From an uncultured Bacteroidia bacterium (lineage in GTDB: Bacteria; Bacteroidota; Bacteroidia; Bacteroidales; F082), in contig CACZZO010000013.1 of assembly GCA_902785755.1 (NCBI GenBank), forward strand, positions 20,805 through 84,804: DNA of 64,000 bases, given 5' to 3'. The notes under the pieces are model-generated. The model was not told the DNA's origin and did not search any database. It saw nothing but the letters and a program-made list of their open reading frames with translations. Shown here one piece after another: positions 35,122-43,416 of the stretch. Both the position numbers and the translations under genes were made by a program. Positions within the stretch are counted from its first letter, which is position 1. Every line of letters starts with the position of its first letter.

Positions 35122-35216
35122 AATTACCGTATAGCCCCCCATAACTCAAAAAAAAAATGAGTTATGGGGCTTTATAGGCATATTTTTACCGTATAAAGCC
35201 CCATAAGTGGCATTTT
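35122..35216 (+). repeat. Right direct repeat flanking the third ATPase gene, with terminator
   Basis: CCCCATAACTC (35137-35147) and GAGTTATGGGG (35159-35169) form an 11-bp perfect stem, and a T-run at 35182-35187 follows. Flanking sequence ACCGTATA..GCCCCATAA occurs twice, as in the left repeat at 33530-33627. It ends a few bases before the alpha-2-macroglobulin stop and may terminate that gene. Confidence 0.85.
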
Positions 35217-35221
35217 TGAAA

Positions 35222-38200
35222 TCAATTTCCAACCTTCACCCGCATCCCATCCGAATACGCGCTGAACTCCGGCGCATACTGGCACTGGATCAAGGCGTAG
35301 CCGTTGTTGAGGTGGCCTTCCTTGGTCACGAACATACTGTATTCCAACTGGTGCGTGCCCTTGGGCAAATGCTCGATGAAGAATTGCATATCGGTGTCGG
35401 TGTTGCTCTGGTAGTAACTCATTCGGTCGTTGTACTCGTAGCGCGAGATTTGCTCAATCGGCTCGAAACCGGCGGCGCGGAGGTCCTTGACGAAGACGAA
35501 GCTCATATCCTGCTGGCTCGTGAAGGTGATTTTCACGGTGAGTTTGTCGCCAACTTTGAGCGTCCGCTTTTCAGCGGGAACCAAAACTTTACCCTTATCA
35601 GTGACCGTTTCCACAAACAATTCGCGCTTGATGGTGAAGCCCGACTCATCGCTCTTCACTTCGTCAATCGGGACGAAATACTGGCGGAACAGGCCGCCCC
35701 AGACCAAATGCGGGGTCGGGTTGTTCACGGTGAGTTGTTGCATCTCTTGTGTCACTTCGTTGGCGTTCCAGCGGCGTTGGATGAAGCCCGTGCCGGCCAC
35801 GCCGCCCTCGGTACTGATGGGTGTGTTGCCGAAGCGCAGGGTGACTTCCTTGCCTTCCGCGAACCAATCGCTGCCACGCATCAGCAAGGCGTAGATGGCG
35901 TCGGCGGTGGAGGCGGAATTTTCCCATTTGTTGGTCTGCTTTTGGGTGAGCAGCCACACGCGCAACTCGTCAATCATCTCTTGGTTTTGGTCGATTTCGG
36001 CGAAGGCCGCCATAATGTTGGCGTGGGTGGCGATGTGCGACTCAAACGAGAAGTATTTCTTCGGCCAGTACATCCCAATTTGCTCGTTCTTCTGGGCGCA
36101 CTCCTTGAACGACTGAATCATCAGTTTCGCGGTCTTTTCGTTGCCGTTGCGGTAGAGCACCAAAGCACCCTTCGAGCGGTCGTTGAAGTTGAACGAAGTC
36201 CATTCCTTGTCGAGGCTGCCGAGATAGTATTTCTTCGCCATGGCAAAGTCCTTGTCGGAGTTTTGCTCCTTGAAGAAACTCAAGGCATAGAGTTCGTTCA
36301 AAGTGCCGGAGCCGATGGGCCAGTCCTTGCCTTTGCTGTAACGCTTCATTTTGCGGTAGGTTTCGGCCACTTCGTATTCGAGGTAGCGCACGGCCTTGTC
36401 GCAGATGCTTTGGGCGGTGTTTTGGTCGGCCTGGCTCAACGAACTCCACGCGCCCATCTTCTGCAACTTGCCGAAGCCGCTCAAAATATAGGTGCTGATG
36501 TAGGGACTTTCGGGCATACCGTCCATCCAAGGCCAGCCGCCGTTGTATTTCTGCTTCTGCGCAATGAGTTTCAGTGCGTTGGTCTGCTGGTTGCGGAGCG
36601 TGTTCACCTCGAAGAGCGTGGCAATGCGGCTGCGTTGCTCGGTCTCGCTCTTGGCCTCCAGCACCCACGGCGTTTCTTGCAGCATAATCGCCTTCAGGTC
36701 TTGGTCTTTCTCAAGTTGCGAGAGCAGGGCATCGGGTGTCTCGATTTGCCATTTCTTGATGTAATTCAAGAGGTTCGGGATGTGGTCGGCGATGTAGGAC
36801 GAGAGCGTGTTGGCGTAGAACACATAGAAAGCGGTTTCGGCGCGGTCGGTGCTGACGTTGGCCAAATAGGGCAGAGCCTGCACGGCGTACCATACGGGGT
36901 TGGTGCTGAAGTTGAGTGTCAGGCTGTAGTCGCGCTCGTGGCTGTCGGGGTTGGCGATGGCTTCAAAGTCGAAGGTCTGTTCGGTCTCGGCCTTCACGGT
37001 GATGGGCAGGGTTTGCGTCATAAAGATTTCGCTACTCAACACGGGCAGGAGGTGCTGCTCGGCATCGCTGAACTGTCCCGCGTAGGCCGTGAAACGGAAG
37101 GCCAAAAGGCTCAAATCATACTGTCCCTTCACTTTCCAGCGTACTTCCTTGCTGCGACCGGGCTGTATGGTTTCCATCGGGATTGTGGCATTGGAGACAA
37201 TCAAATTCACAGGTTGCATCGTTCCCGCATCAAAGATTTCGAGTTTCGCCTTGGGCGTGACAGGCTCGTCGCCCGTGTTGATGACGTTGGCCACGAACCA
37301 AAGTTCATCGTTGTCGTACATATAGCGCGGCATATCGGCCATAATCATCACGGGCTTCGACGAAGTGAAAGTGTAGTCCTTGCTGCCCGTCTTGCGGTCC
37401 TTGGTATAGGCCAACAGCATCAGGCGCCAGCGTGTGAGGGCATCGGGCATGGTGAAGCTGAAGGTCGCGCTGCCGTCGGCATTGGTGCGCAATTGCGGGA
37501 AGAAGAAGGCCGTCTCGTTGAAGTTCTCGCGAAGGGTAGGCTCGGTGGGTTCCTTAGACGCTCCCCCGTTATCATCCGATTCATCAAACACTACTCGACG
37601 AAATATTTCTATTGACTCTTCATCCGCAGCGTTTTGTGCCACCAAGGGAATTTCATAATCCACTGAATTAGAAGACTTTTCCAACACCATCTCATCATAA
37701 AGAATACGATGGCTGCTACCAATGATTTTGCCACCTTTAGAATGGCGTGCGCCAAAGCCATAACCGAAATCGAAGAAAGGCGCATCGGAAGGCAGGCTGA
37801 AATTGAAGAGTTCGGCGAAATAGAAATATTCCAAACTGGTGTTGGACGAGGTAAAGTCGTGCGCACAGGTGGAAAACCTGAAACTGTGTGGGCGCCAAGG
37901 CGACATACTGAAACTCCAGTAATTGCGGGCAAATTCATCCAACGAGGCATCATACATTCCAGCGAGCAAGGCGGCTTCCAAAGGCTTTTTCTTGTAGTCG
38001 CTGACGGTCACTTCCCAAGTCTCTTCAGCACCAGGGTTGAGTTTGTCGCGCACGGTGGCCAATTTCACGTCCAAATCATAGTTGTCGAAAGGCACGGAAA
38101 TATGTTCGTCCCAAGTTCTGAAAGCGTTTTCTTTCGCAAGGACATAACGGAATTTGAGGCCGCCTCGGTCGCCTTCGGTCACCTTATAAGTAAAGGTCTG

Positions 38201-41200
38201 CACGCTGTTGCTGACGGTGATTTTCTTGTCAAAACGGATTTCGTCGCCGTGGAGCAACTGCACCCAAATGTCCACGTCCTTGGCCGAACTGCCGATGCTG
38301 AAATGGATTTCGTCACTGGGATGAGCGGTCGATTTGTCCACATCGCTCCAAACCATAGTGGTATAAGGCATCTTTTTGGCCTCGTTTTCGTATAGGGTGA
38401 ATTCCTCTGTCGTAACGGCCAAGGGGTCGTCCAAACTCTTCAGTTCCACCACATATTTTCCAGGTTCCAAAGTCTTGCCTTCCAAGAATTTGGCCTTGTC
38501 GTCCACCATAATTTCAGCCTCATCGACCAAAGTTTTGTTTTGCTTGTCATAGAAACTGTATTCGGGGAAGAGATTGTTTAATTGTTCATCGCTAAGCAAT
38601 TGTCGGTCAAGGGCTCCCGAATGTTGCATTGCTCCGAAATAGTTGATTTTGGCGAGGTCGTCGTAGCGGTAAATCTTCCTCGAAATGCGGCTCTTGGCGG
38701 GCTGCCAGCTGAGGTTGCTCACGATGATTTGGTACTTGCCGAGGTCTGATTTCTCGATGGTGCGGGGCAGGTCGGTGCTGATGGCGATTTCGTTGTAGCC
38801 AGCACGGATGCTGTATGTGTCAGCGTGAGTCTCACCTTGTTTGCTTGTGGCGGTCACCTCGATTTCGTAGGTGAACATCGGCTGTTTTTCGGGCGCGATG
38901 GTCTTGGAAGGCTTCAGGTTGAAGGTGATGGCGAACTTGCCGTTTTCGTCGGTGCGGGCCTTACCATGGGTGATTTGCTCATCATCGACGATGGGGTACC
39001 ACCACCACCAGCAACGCCACGGGAAGGAGGTCTTGCGGACGACACGATAAGTGTATTCCACATCGTCCAAGCCGAAACCGGCGTAGGCTTTCACGTCACC
39101 GCGCACCGTAACTTCTTGGTTCAGTTTGTATTGCTCTTTCGGCTGTTCAAAAGTCACCTCGAAGGTCGGGCGTTTGTATTCCTCCACGCGGATGGTCACG
39201 CTGCCTCGGTTGGCATTGAGGTGGAACACGCCGTTCAGCCTGTCGGTGGGGATGACGAAAGAGCCGCTGAACGAGCCGTATTCATCGGTGCTGAAGTTCG
39301 CCGAAGTAATCTCTTCCCAGTTGGCATCGCGGAAAGAAACCTTTTCCGAGTAATTGTTCACAAGGCTCAAGTCCTCACCTTGGCGGCGCGTTGTAATGCC
39401 TTGGAAATAGACGGTTTGTCCGGGACGATAGATGGCGCGGTCGGTGAAGAGTTTCGTTTCGTACACCTCGTTGTTGTTCTTGTACTGCTCATTGAGGCGG
39501 AAGTACCTTTCTGAAAGCAGGTTGTCATCGCCCTTGCGCAGGTTGATGCCGAAAGAGTTGTTGCTGCCCACTTTCCCATCAAGCACGGCGCGACCGTTTT
39601 TGTCGGACTTCATCGTGGCGATGATAATAGTCTTATGCTCACGGGCTTTGTAGTCCCACTCGCGGTGGAAAAGTTCAACGGTAACGCCTTCCACGGTTTT
39701 CCCCGTTTTGCGGTCAACGGTCACGACGGTCATTTTTTCGTCTTTTTGGTCAACGATGTAACCGAGGTTGGAGACTTGAAAGTTGAGCACCAGCGTTTTA
39801 TCCTCGCTCTTGATGCCTTGTTTGGTGGTGGCGGTCAAGTAGTAGATGCCTTCCTCTAAGGCAGGCAAGGCAATCAAGGTGCTGTGGCTGCGATAGTCGT
39901 TTTCGGCGGGCAAGATGAGATCCTGCTCCGCAACGGCGGTCTTCTTGTTCAATTCCTTGAGCAAATCCTCTTTTTGCATATTGTTCAATTTGCTCAACTC
40001 TTTCTCGCTGATTTTCACGATTCTATAATAAGGTGCGGTCGTGTTTTTGTATTCCAGCACGGCGGGGATGGCCTCGTTGGGCAGTTGAACTTTGTTCAAA
40101 GTAAGATCGATTTGCGGCTCCTCGATGCGCTTGATGAGGTTTTCGCAGTTTTTCGCGCCTTTTGACTTTGGGAATTTTGCGATGGCTTCTTCGCACATCG
40201 CTTTGGCTTTCTTGTAGTTGTCGAAATAGGTGCTATCCTCTTCGTTGTTTTCGTATTGGTTCATCAGGTTCTGTGCCATCAATGCAGTGATTTCAGCAGA
40301 AAGCGGATTGTCTTTGTGCTGCGCCTTCAGGTTTTCCATTGCGGCTTGGTACCGGTCGTCTTTTTTAAGAAGGCTTTTCACAAACTCAAAGCGATGAAAA
40401 TCATTAAAAATCAACACATTCTCGTTATTGTTCTTAAAATTGTAGGCAAGTATGGCTTGATAGATTTTCAGGCATTTGATGAGCGCATTGTCGGCATCGC
40501 CTAAATCAAGTTTCACAAAGTCCTTGGCAGGCAGCCACCACGCTTCCGTGTTACCTGCGATATCGTTATCCTCAGAACGTAATTGATAATAATTCGCCAC
40601 GCGGTGGAATACGAACTCAAACATAGAAGCTTCATACTCAATGTAATCCGCGTTGTTGTTCGTGTTTTCGTACAAGGCCATAAAATCCTCGGTCTTGGCT
40701 TTTTTCAAGGCTTCGACGGGTTTCAAGGCTTCGTCATAATGCTGGTTGATGCGCGTTTTGAAGCTCTCCTTGTCCCAATATTTCATCTCCACCTTGGAAA
40801 TGTCGCCGTCGATGGGCAGGTTTTCGCTGATGCGCCAATAGTTTTGGTCCAAATACTCGGCGTAGGCACGGGCGATTTCCTCGTGCAGCAAGGCATCGTG
40901 AACGACATCCAACTGCCCGACTTTTTCCTCAATGTATTGGATGAAAGCCTGTTGCGGGTCTTCCTCCACGGTAAACCGCATAATGTTCTGCCGATAGAGC
41001 CAAGTCTTCAGCAGTTGGGTTGGGTTGTTGTCCTTCGAGGCTTGCTGCTCGATGGCAACCAATTCTTTTTCAGCCGATTCCGGCAGGTTCTTCTCAAGGT
41101 TTTCCTTTACTTTTTTCCACATAGTCTCATAGTTGTTTTTAGGCGTTTTGGGATTGTCGGGAGCTTTGTCAGGTGTGGCAAATGCCAACAAACCGATGGC

Positions 41201-41242
41201 CACTAAAGCCACAGTCGCGATGATGATGATGGTGCGTTTCAT
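35222..41242 (-). CDS. Alpha-2-macroglobulin-like protein, thioester motif absent
   Basis: 2006 aa from the ATG at 41242 (signal MKRTIIIIATVALVAIGLLA); a perfect promoter box lies 24 bases upstream. The MG2-type domain near residue 606 reads TDRAIYRPGQTVYFQG; the A2M core near 1272 reads DALTRWRLMLLAYTKDRK; an all-helical terpenoid-cyclase-like domain follows. At the site where thioester forms carry CxEQ, this protein has DRAETAFYVFYANTL (about 1467), and no CxEQ occurs elsewhere. It is probably a periplasmic protease trap or surface scaffold that does not cross-link. A tryptophan cluster (PWRCWWWWYP, about 744) is unusual. Confidence 0.9.
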   Translation of the reverse strand: MKRTIIIIATVALVAIGLLAFATPDKAPDNPKTPKNNYETMWKKVKENLEKNLPESAEKELVAIEQQASKDNNPTQLLKTWLYRQNIMRFTVEEDPQQAFIQYIEEKVGQLDVVHDALLHEEIARAYAEYLDQNYWRISENLPIDGDISKVEMKYWDKESFKTRINQHYDEALKPVEALKKAKTEDFMALYENTNNNADYIEYEASMFEFVFHRVANYYQLRSEDNDIAGNTEAWWLPAKDFVKLDLGDADNALIKCLKIYQAILAYNFKNNNENVLIFNDFHRFEFVKSLLKKDDRYQAAMENLKAQHKDNPLSAEITALMAQNLMNQYENNEEDSTYFDNYKKAKAMCEEAIAKFPKSKGAKNCENLIKRIEEPQIDLTLNKVQLPNEAIPAVLEYKNTTAPYYRIVKISEKELSKLNNMQKEDLLKELNKKTAVAEQDLILPAENDYRSHSTLIALPALEEGIYYLTATTKQGIKSEDKTLVLNFQVSNLGYIVDQKDEKMTVVTVDRKTGKTVEGVTVELFHREWDYKAREHKTIIIATMKSDKNGRAVLDGKVGSNNSFGINLRKGDDNLLSERYFRLNEQYKNNNEVYETKLFTDRAIYRPGQTVYFQGITTRRQGEDLSLVNNYSEKVSFRDANWEEITSANFSTDEYGSFSGSFVIPTDRLNGVFHLNANRGSVTIRVEEYKRPTFEVTFEQPKEQYKLNQEVTVRGDVKAYAGFGLDDVEYTYRVVRKTSFPWRCWWWWYPIVDDEQITHGKARTDENGKFAITFNLKPSKTIAPEKQPMFTYEIEVTATSKQGETHADTYSIRAGYNEIAISTDLPRTIEKSDLGKYQIIVSNLSWQPAKSRISRKIYRYDDLAKINYFGAMQHSGALDRQLLSDEQLNNLFPEYSFYDKQNKTLVDEAEIMVDDKAKFLEGKTLEPGKYVVELKSLDDPLAVTTEEFTLYENEAKKMPYTTMVWSDVDKSTAHPSDEIHFSIGSSAKDVDIWVQLLHGDEIRFDKKITVSNSVQTFTYKVTEGDRGGLKFRYVLAKENAFRTWDEHISVPFDNYDLDVKLATVRDKLNPGAEETWEVTVSDYKKKPLEAALLAGMYDASLDEFARNYWSFSMSPWRPHSFRFSTCAHDFTSSNTSLEYFYFAELFNFSLPSDAPFFDFGYGFGARHSKGGKIIGSSHRILYDEMVLEKSSNSVDYEIPLVAQNAADEESIEIFRRVVFDESDDNGGASKEPTEPTLRENFNETAFFFPQLRTNADGSATFSFTMPDALTRWRLMLLAYTKDRKTGSKDYTFTSSKPVMIMADMPRYMYDNDELWFVANVINTGDEPVTPKAKLEIFDAGTMQPVNLIVSNATIPMETIQPGRSKEVRWKVKGQYDLSLLAFRFTAYAGQFSDAEQHLLPVLSSEIFMTQTLPITVKAETEQTFDFEAIANPDSHERDYSLTLNFSTNPVWYAVQALPYLANVSTDRAETAFYVFYANTLSSYIADHIPNLLNYIKKWQIETPDALLSQLEKDQDLKAIMLQETPWVLEAKSETEQRSRIATLFEVNTLRNQQTNALKLIAQKQKYNGGWPWMDGMPESPYISTYILSGFGKLQKMGAWSSLSQADQNTAQSICDKAVRYLEYEVAETYRKMKRYSKGKDWPIGSGTLNELYALSFFKEQNSDKDFAMAKKYYLGSLDKEWTSFNFNDRSKGALVLYRNGNEKTAKLMIQSFKECAQKNEQIGMYWPKKYFSFESHIATHANIMAAFAEIDQNQEMIDELRVWLLTQKQTNKWENSASTADAIYALLMRGSDWFAEGKEVTLRFGNTPISTEGGVAGTGFIQRRWNANEVTQEMQQLTVNNPTPHLVWGGLFRQYFVPIDEVKSDESGFTIKRELFVETVTDKGKVLVPAEKRTLKVGDKLTVKITFTSQQDMSFVFVKDLRAAGFEPIEQISRYEYNDRMSYYQSNTDTDMQFFIEHLPKGTHQLEYSMFVTKEGHLNNGYALIQCQYAPEFSAYSDGMRVKVGN

Positions 41243-41265
41243 GGTTCGAGAGTTTGATACGAAAA

Positions 41266-41274
41266 CGCAAAAAT
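41266..41274 (-). promoter_or_regulatory. Promoter -7 box of the alpha-2-macroglobulin gene
   Basis: Minus-strand TATTTTTGC, perfect, supports the start at 41242. Confidence 0.6.
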
Positions 41275-41335
41275 AGCAAATATCGTGCAAAAAAACCTAT
41301 TTTTGATATTGAGATATAACTATTAGATTTTTAAG

Positions 41336-41344
41336 TATCTTTGC
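41336..41344 (+). promoter_or_regulatory. Promoter -7 box of the DUF1016 gene
   Basis: TATCTTTGC, perfect, 31 bases before the ATG at 41375. Confidence 0.6.
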
Positions 41345-41374
41345 ACCCGCAAAACACAGAATACGAGAGGCCAA

Positions 41375-42631
41375 ATGAACGAATTTGATAAAAACAGGGG
41401 AGACTTTGAGTCACTCGTTGGAAAGATTCAGTCGACGAGCAGTGCTTTACAAGAGGATGCCCGACTTGTCATCAACCGAAATGTGACGACACGAGCCTGG
41501 CTGACAGGCTTTTATATTGTGGAATACGAACAACACGGCAACGACAGGGCAAAGTATGGCGACAAATTGTTGAAACGTTTGGCGGAACGACTTGATGATA
41601 AAAGTTTTAGTCTGACAAACCTTAAAAACTACCGTTCTTTTTATTTATTATTTCCAGAGGTGGGTTATCCTGTAGTGCGATACCTAAAACAAAAATTTGA
41701 AAAAAGTCATACACTGTCTGACCTTTTGTTATTAACTGATTGTCAATCTTTTGAAAAAAGTCAGACACTGTCTGACCTTTTGGATTTACGAAATAGCAAA
41801 GGTTCTTCGAAAAGCCAATCGCTGATTAGCCTTTTTAATGAGCCAGCAGGAACTGCCGTGATTTCATCCGATGGTTTTGCCATGCAAACCGAAGACGGCG
41901 AAGTAATGCCTGTTCCACAAATGGTTTTTGATAGAATGTCATTTTCGCATCTGACATTGCTACTTCACATTAATAATCCTTTGAAACGGGCTTTTTATGC
42001 CATCGAAACCATGCGTGGCCCTTGGAGTGTAAGAGAGCTACAACGTCAGATAGACTCCAACTACTTCGAGCGCAGTGGCTGGAGCAAGAAGCCGGAAATG
42101 TTGGCAAGCAGAGTGAACGAAAAGGCAGAAAAACCATCGTTCCGCGAGGAGCTTAAGTCACACTATATCTTTGAGTTTTTGGGACTTGCAGCAAAGAATG
42201 TCGTAGAGGAAGACGAACTCGAACAGGCTCTCATTGACCACTTGGAGGAGTTTATGCTTGAATTGGGTATGGGTTTCTGTTTGGAATCACGACAAAAGAA
42301 ACTGCTCATCGACGACCGCTATTTCAAGGCAGATTTGGTGTTTTATCACCGTGTCCTGAAATGCCACTGCATCGTGGAATTAAAAGCGCATCGGCTTGAT
42401 TATGCTGATATGGCACAACTCAACATGTACATCGAATACTATCGTCGCCACTATATGCAACCTGACGACAATCCACCTGTCGGTTTGTTGCTTTGCACAG
42501 AATACGGACAGGAGATGGTGGAATACGTGACCCCCAACATCGACCCCAACGTCTTCGTAGCCCAATACGAACTTCAGTTGCCGAGCAAGGAAAAGATAAA
42601 GGAATTCCTGATGAAGGAGAATAAGGGGTGA
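41375..42631 (+). CDS. DUF1016 (YhcG-like) PD-(D/E)XK nuclease domain protein
   Basis: 418 aa. The N-terminal DUF1016 region (NRNVTTRAWLTGFYIVEYEQ; LTNLKNYRSFYLLFPE) is followed by the nuclease domain with KADLVFYHRVLKCHCIVELKAH (D...ExK). YhcG-type proteins are implicated in DNA-related defence or restriction; the role here is unproven. Residues about 107-136 contain a repeated segment FEKSxTLSDLL encoded by a 33-bp DNA repeat (41696-41728 and 41750-41782, one mismatch). The gene overlaps the polyprenyl synthase start by four bases. Confidence 0.88.
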   Translation: MNEFDKNRGDFESLVGKIQSTSSALQEDARLVINRNVTTRAWLTGFYIVEYEQHGNDRAKYGDKLLKRLAERLDDKSFSLTNLKNYRSFYLLFPEVGYPVVRYLKQKFEKSHTLSDLLLLTDCQSFEKSQTLSDLLDLRNSKGSSKSQSLISLFNEPAGTAVISSDGFAMQTEDGEVMPVPQMVFDRMSFSHLTLLLHINNPLKRAFYAIETMRGPWSVRELQRQIDSNYFERSGWSKKPEMLASRVNEKAEKPSFREELKSHYIFEFLGLAAKNVVEEDELEQALIDHLEEFMLELGMGFCLESRQKKLLIDDRYFKADLVFYHRVLKCHCIVELKAHRLDYADMAQLNMYIEYYRRHYMQPDDNPPVGLLLCTEYGQEMVEYVTPNIDPNVFVAQYELQLPSKEKIKEFLMKENKG

Positions 42632-43413
42632 TACAGAATACTATTATAGCCGTGAAAACCATAGATCAAATCAAATCCCCCATCGCTGCCGAATTGCAGC
42701 AGTTTGAAACTTTTTTCGGGCAGACTCTGAAAGCCGAAACCGAGCCGATGAACTCCATCATGCGTTATGTTTTGGATTCGCGGGGTAAGCGCCTGCGCCC
42801 GATTTTGGTTCTGCTTTCGGCGAAACTTTTCGGCGAGATTAATGAACAAACCCTGCGTGCGGCCACCTTCGTGGAAATGATTCATTCCGCCACATTAATC
42901 CATGACGACGTGGTGGACGACGACGACCAACGCCGTGGTCATGCCTCAGTGAAAGCCCAATTCGGCAACCTTTCGGCCGTCCTCGCTGGTGATTATCTTT
43001 TGGCAAAGGCCATGTTGCTCATTGCCAACGATACCGACATCCTGAATGAAATGCTTCGCACCACTGCTGCCATGAGCGAAGGGGAATTGATGCAATTGTC
43101 GGGATTGAACGATTATCTTGAAATCATCACCCGCAAAACCGCCCTATTGATGCGCTCATGCTGCGCCATCGGGGCCATGTCGGTCGGGGCGGCGGAGGAA
43201 CAAATCCAACGGATTTCGGACTTCGGCTTGCATTTCGGCCAGTTGTTCCAAATGCGTGACGACATCCTTGACGACGAAAACATCGAAATTGCCAATGAGT
43301 TGTTACCCAATCATTTGGATAAGACTTTGAAGATTTTGGAAAACCTTCCAAAAACAGAAATACATGATGCACTTGAGGATTTGACTGTGTTTTGCGCGGA
43401 GCGGATAGGGTAG
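42628..43413 (+). CDS. Polyprenyl synthetase, short form
   Basis: 261 aa with a GTG start at 42628 overlapping the previous stop; another GTG at 42652 (MKTIDQIKSPIAAEL) is an equally plausible start, and no ATG precedes the conserved RGKRLRP. The first Asp-rich motif is intact (LIHDDVVDDDDQRRG). The second is present as QMRDDILDDE, but the segment that normally follows (a GKPxGxDxxxGKxTLP-type stretch) is missing, making the protein about 60 residues shorter than usual (~325). It would make a prenyl diphosphate chain for quinones; activity is uncertain. Confidence 0.85.
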   Translation: MIQNTIIAVKTIDQIKSPIAAELQQFETFFGQTLKAETEPMNSIMRYVLDSRGKRLRPILVLLSAKLFGEINEQTLRAATFVEMIHSATLIHDDVVDDDDQRRGHASVKAQFGNLSAVLAGDYLLAKAMLLIANDTDILNEMLRTTAAMSEGELMQLSGLNDYLEIITRKTALLMRSCCAIGAMSVGAAEEQIQRISDFGLHFGQLFQMRDDILDDENIEIANELLPNHLDKTLKILENLPKTEIHDALEDLTVFCAERIG

Positions 43414-43416
43414 GCT

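Noticed and set aside
35207..37615. An 802-codon plus-strand open frame opposite the alpha-2-macroglobulin gene
   Set aside because: It is a mirror of the real gene caused by its base composition; it has no promoter, signal or domain, and the minus-strand protein is clearly recognisable.
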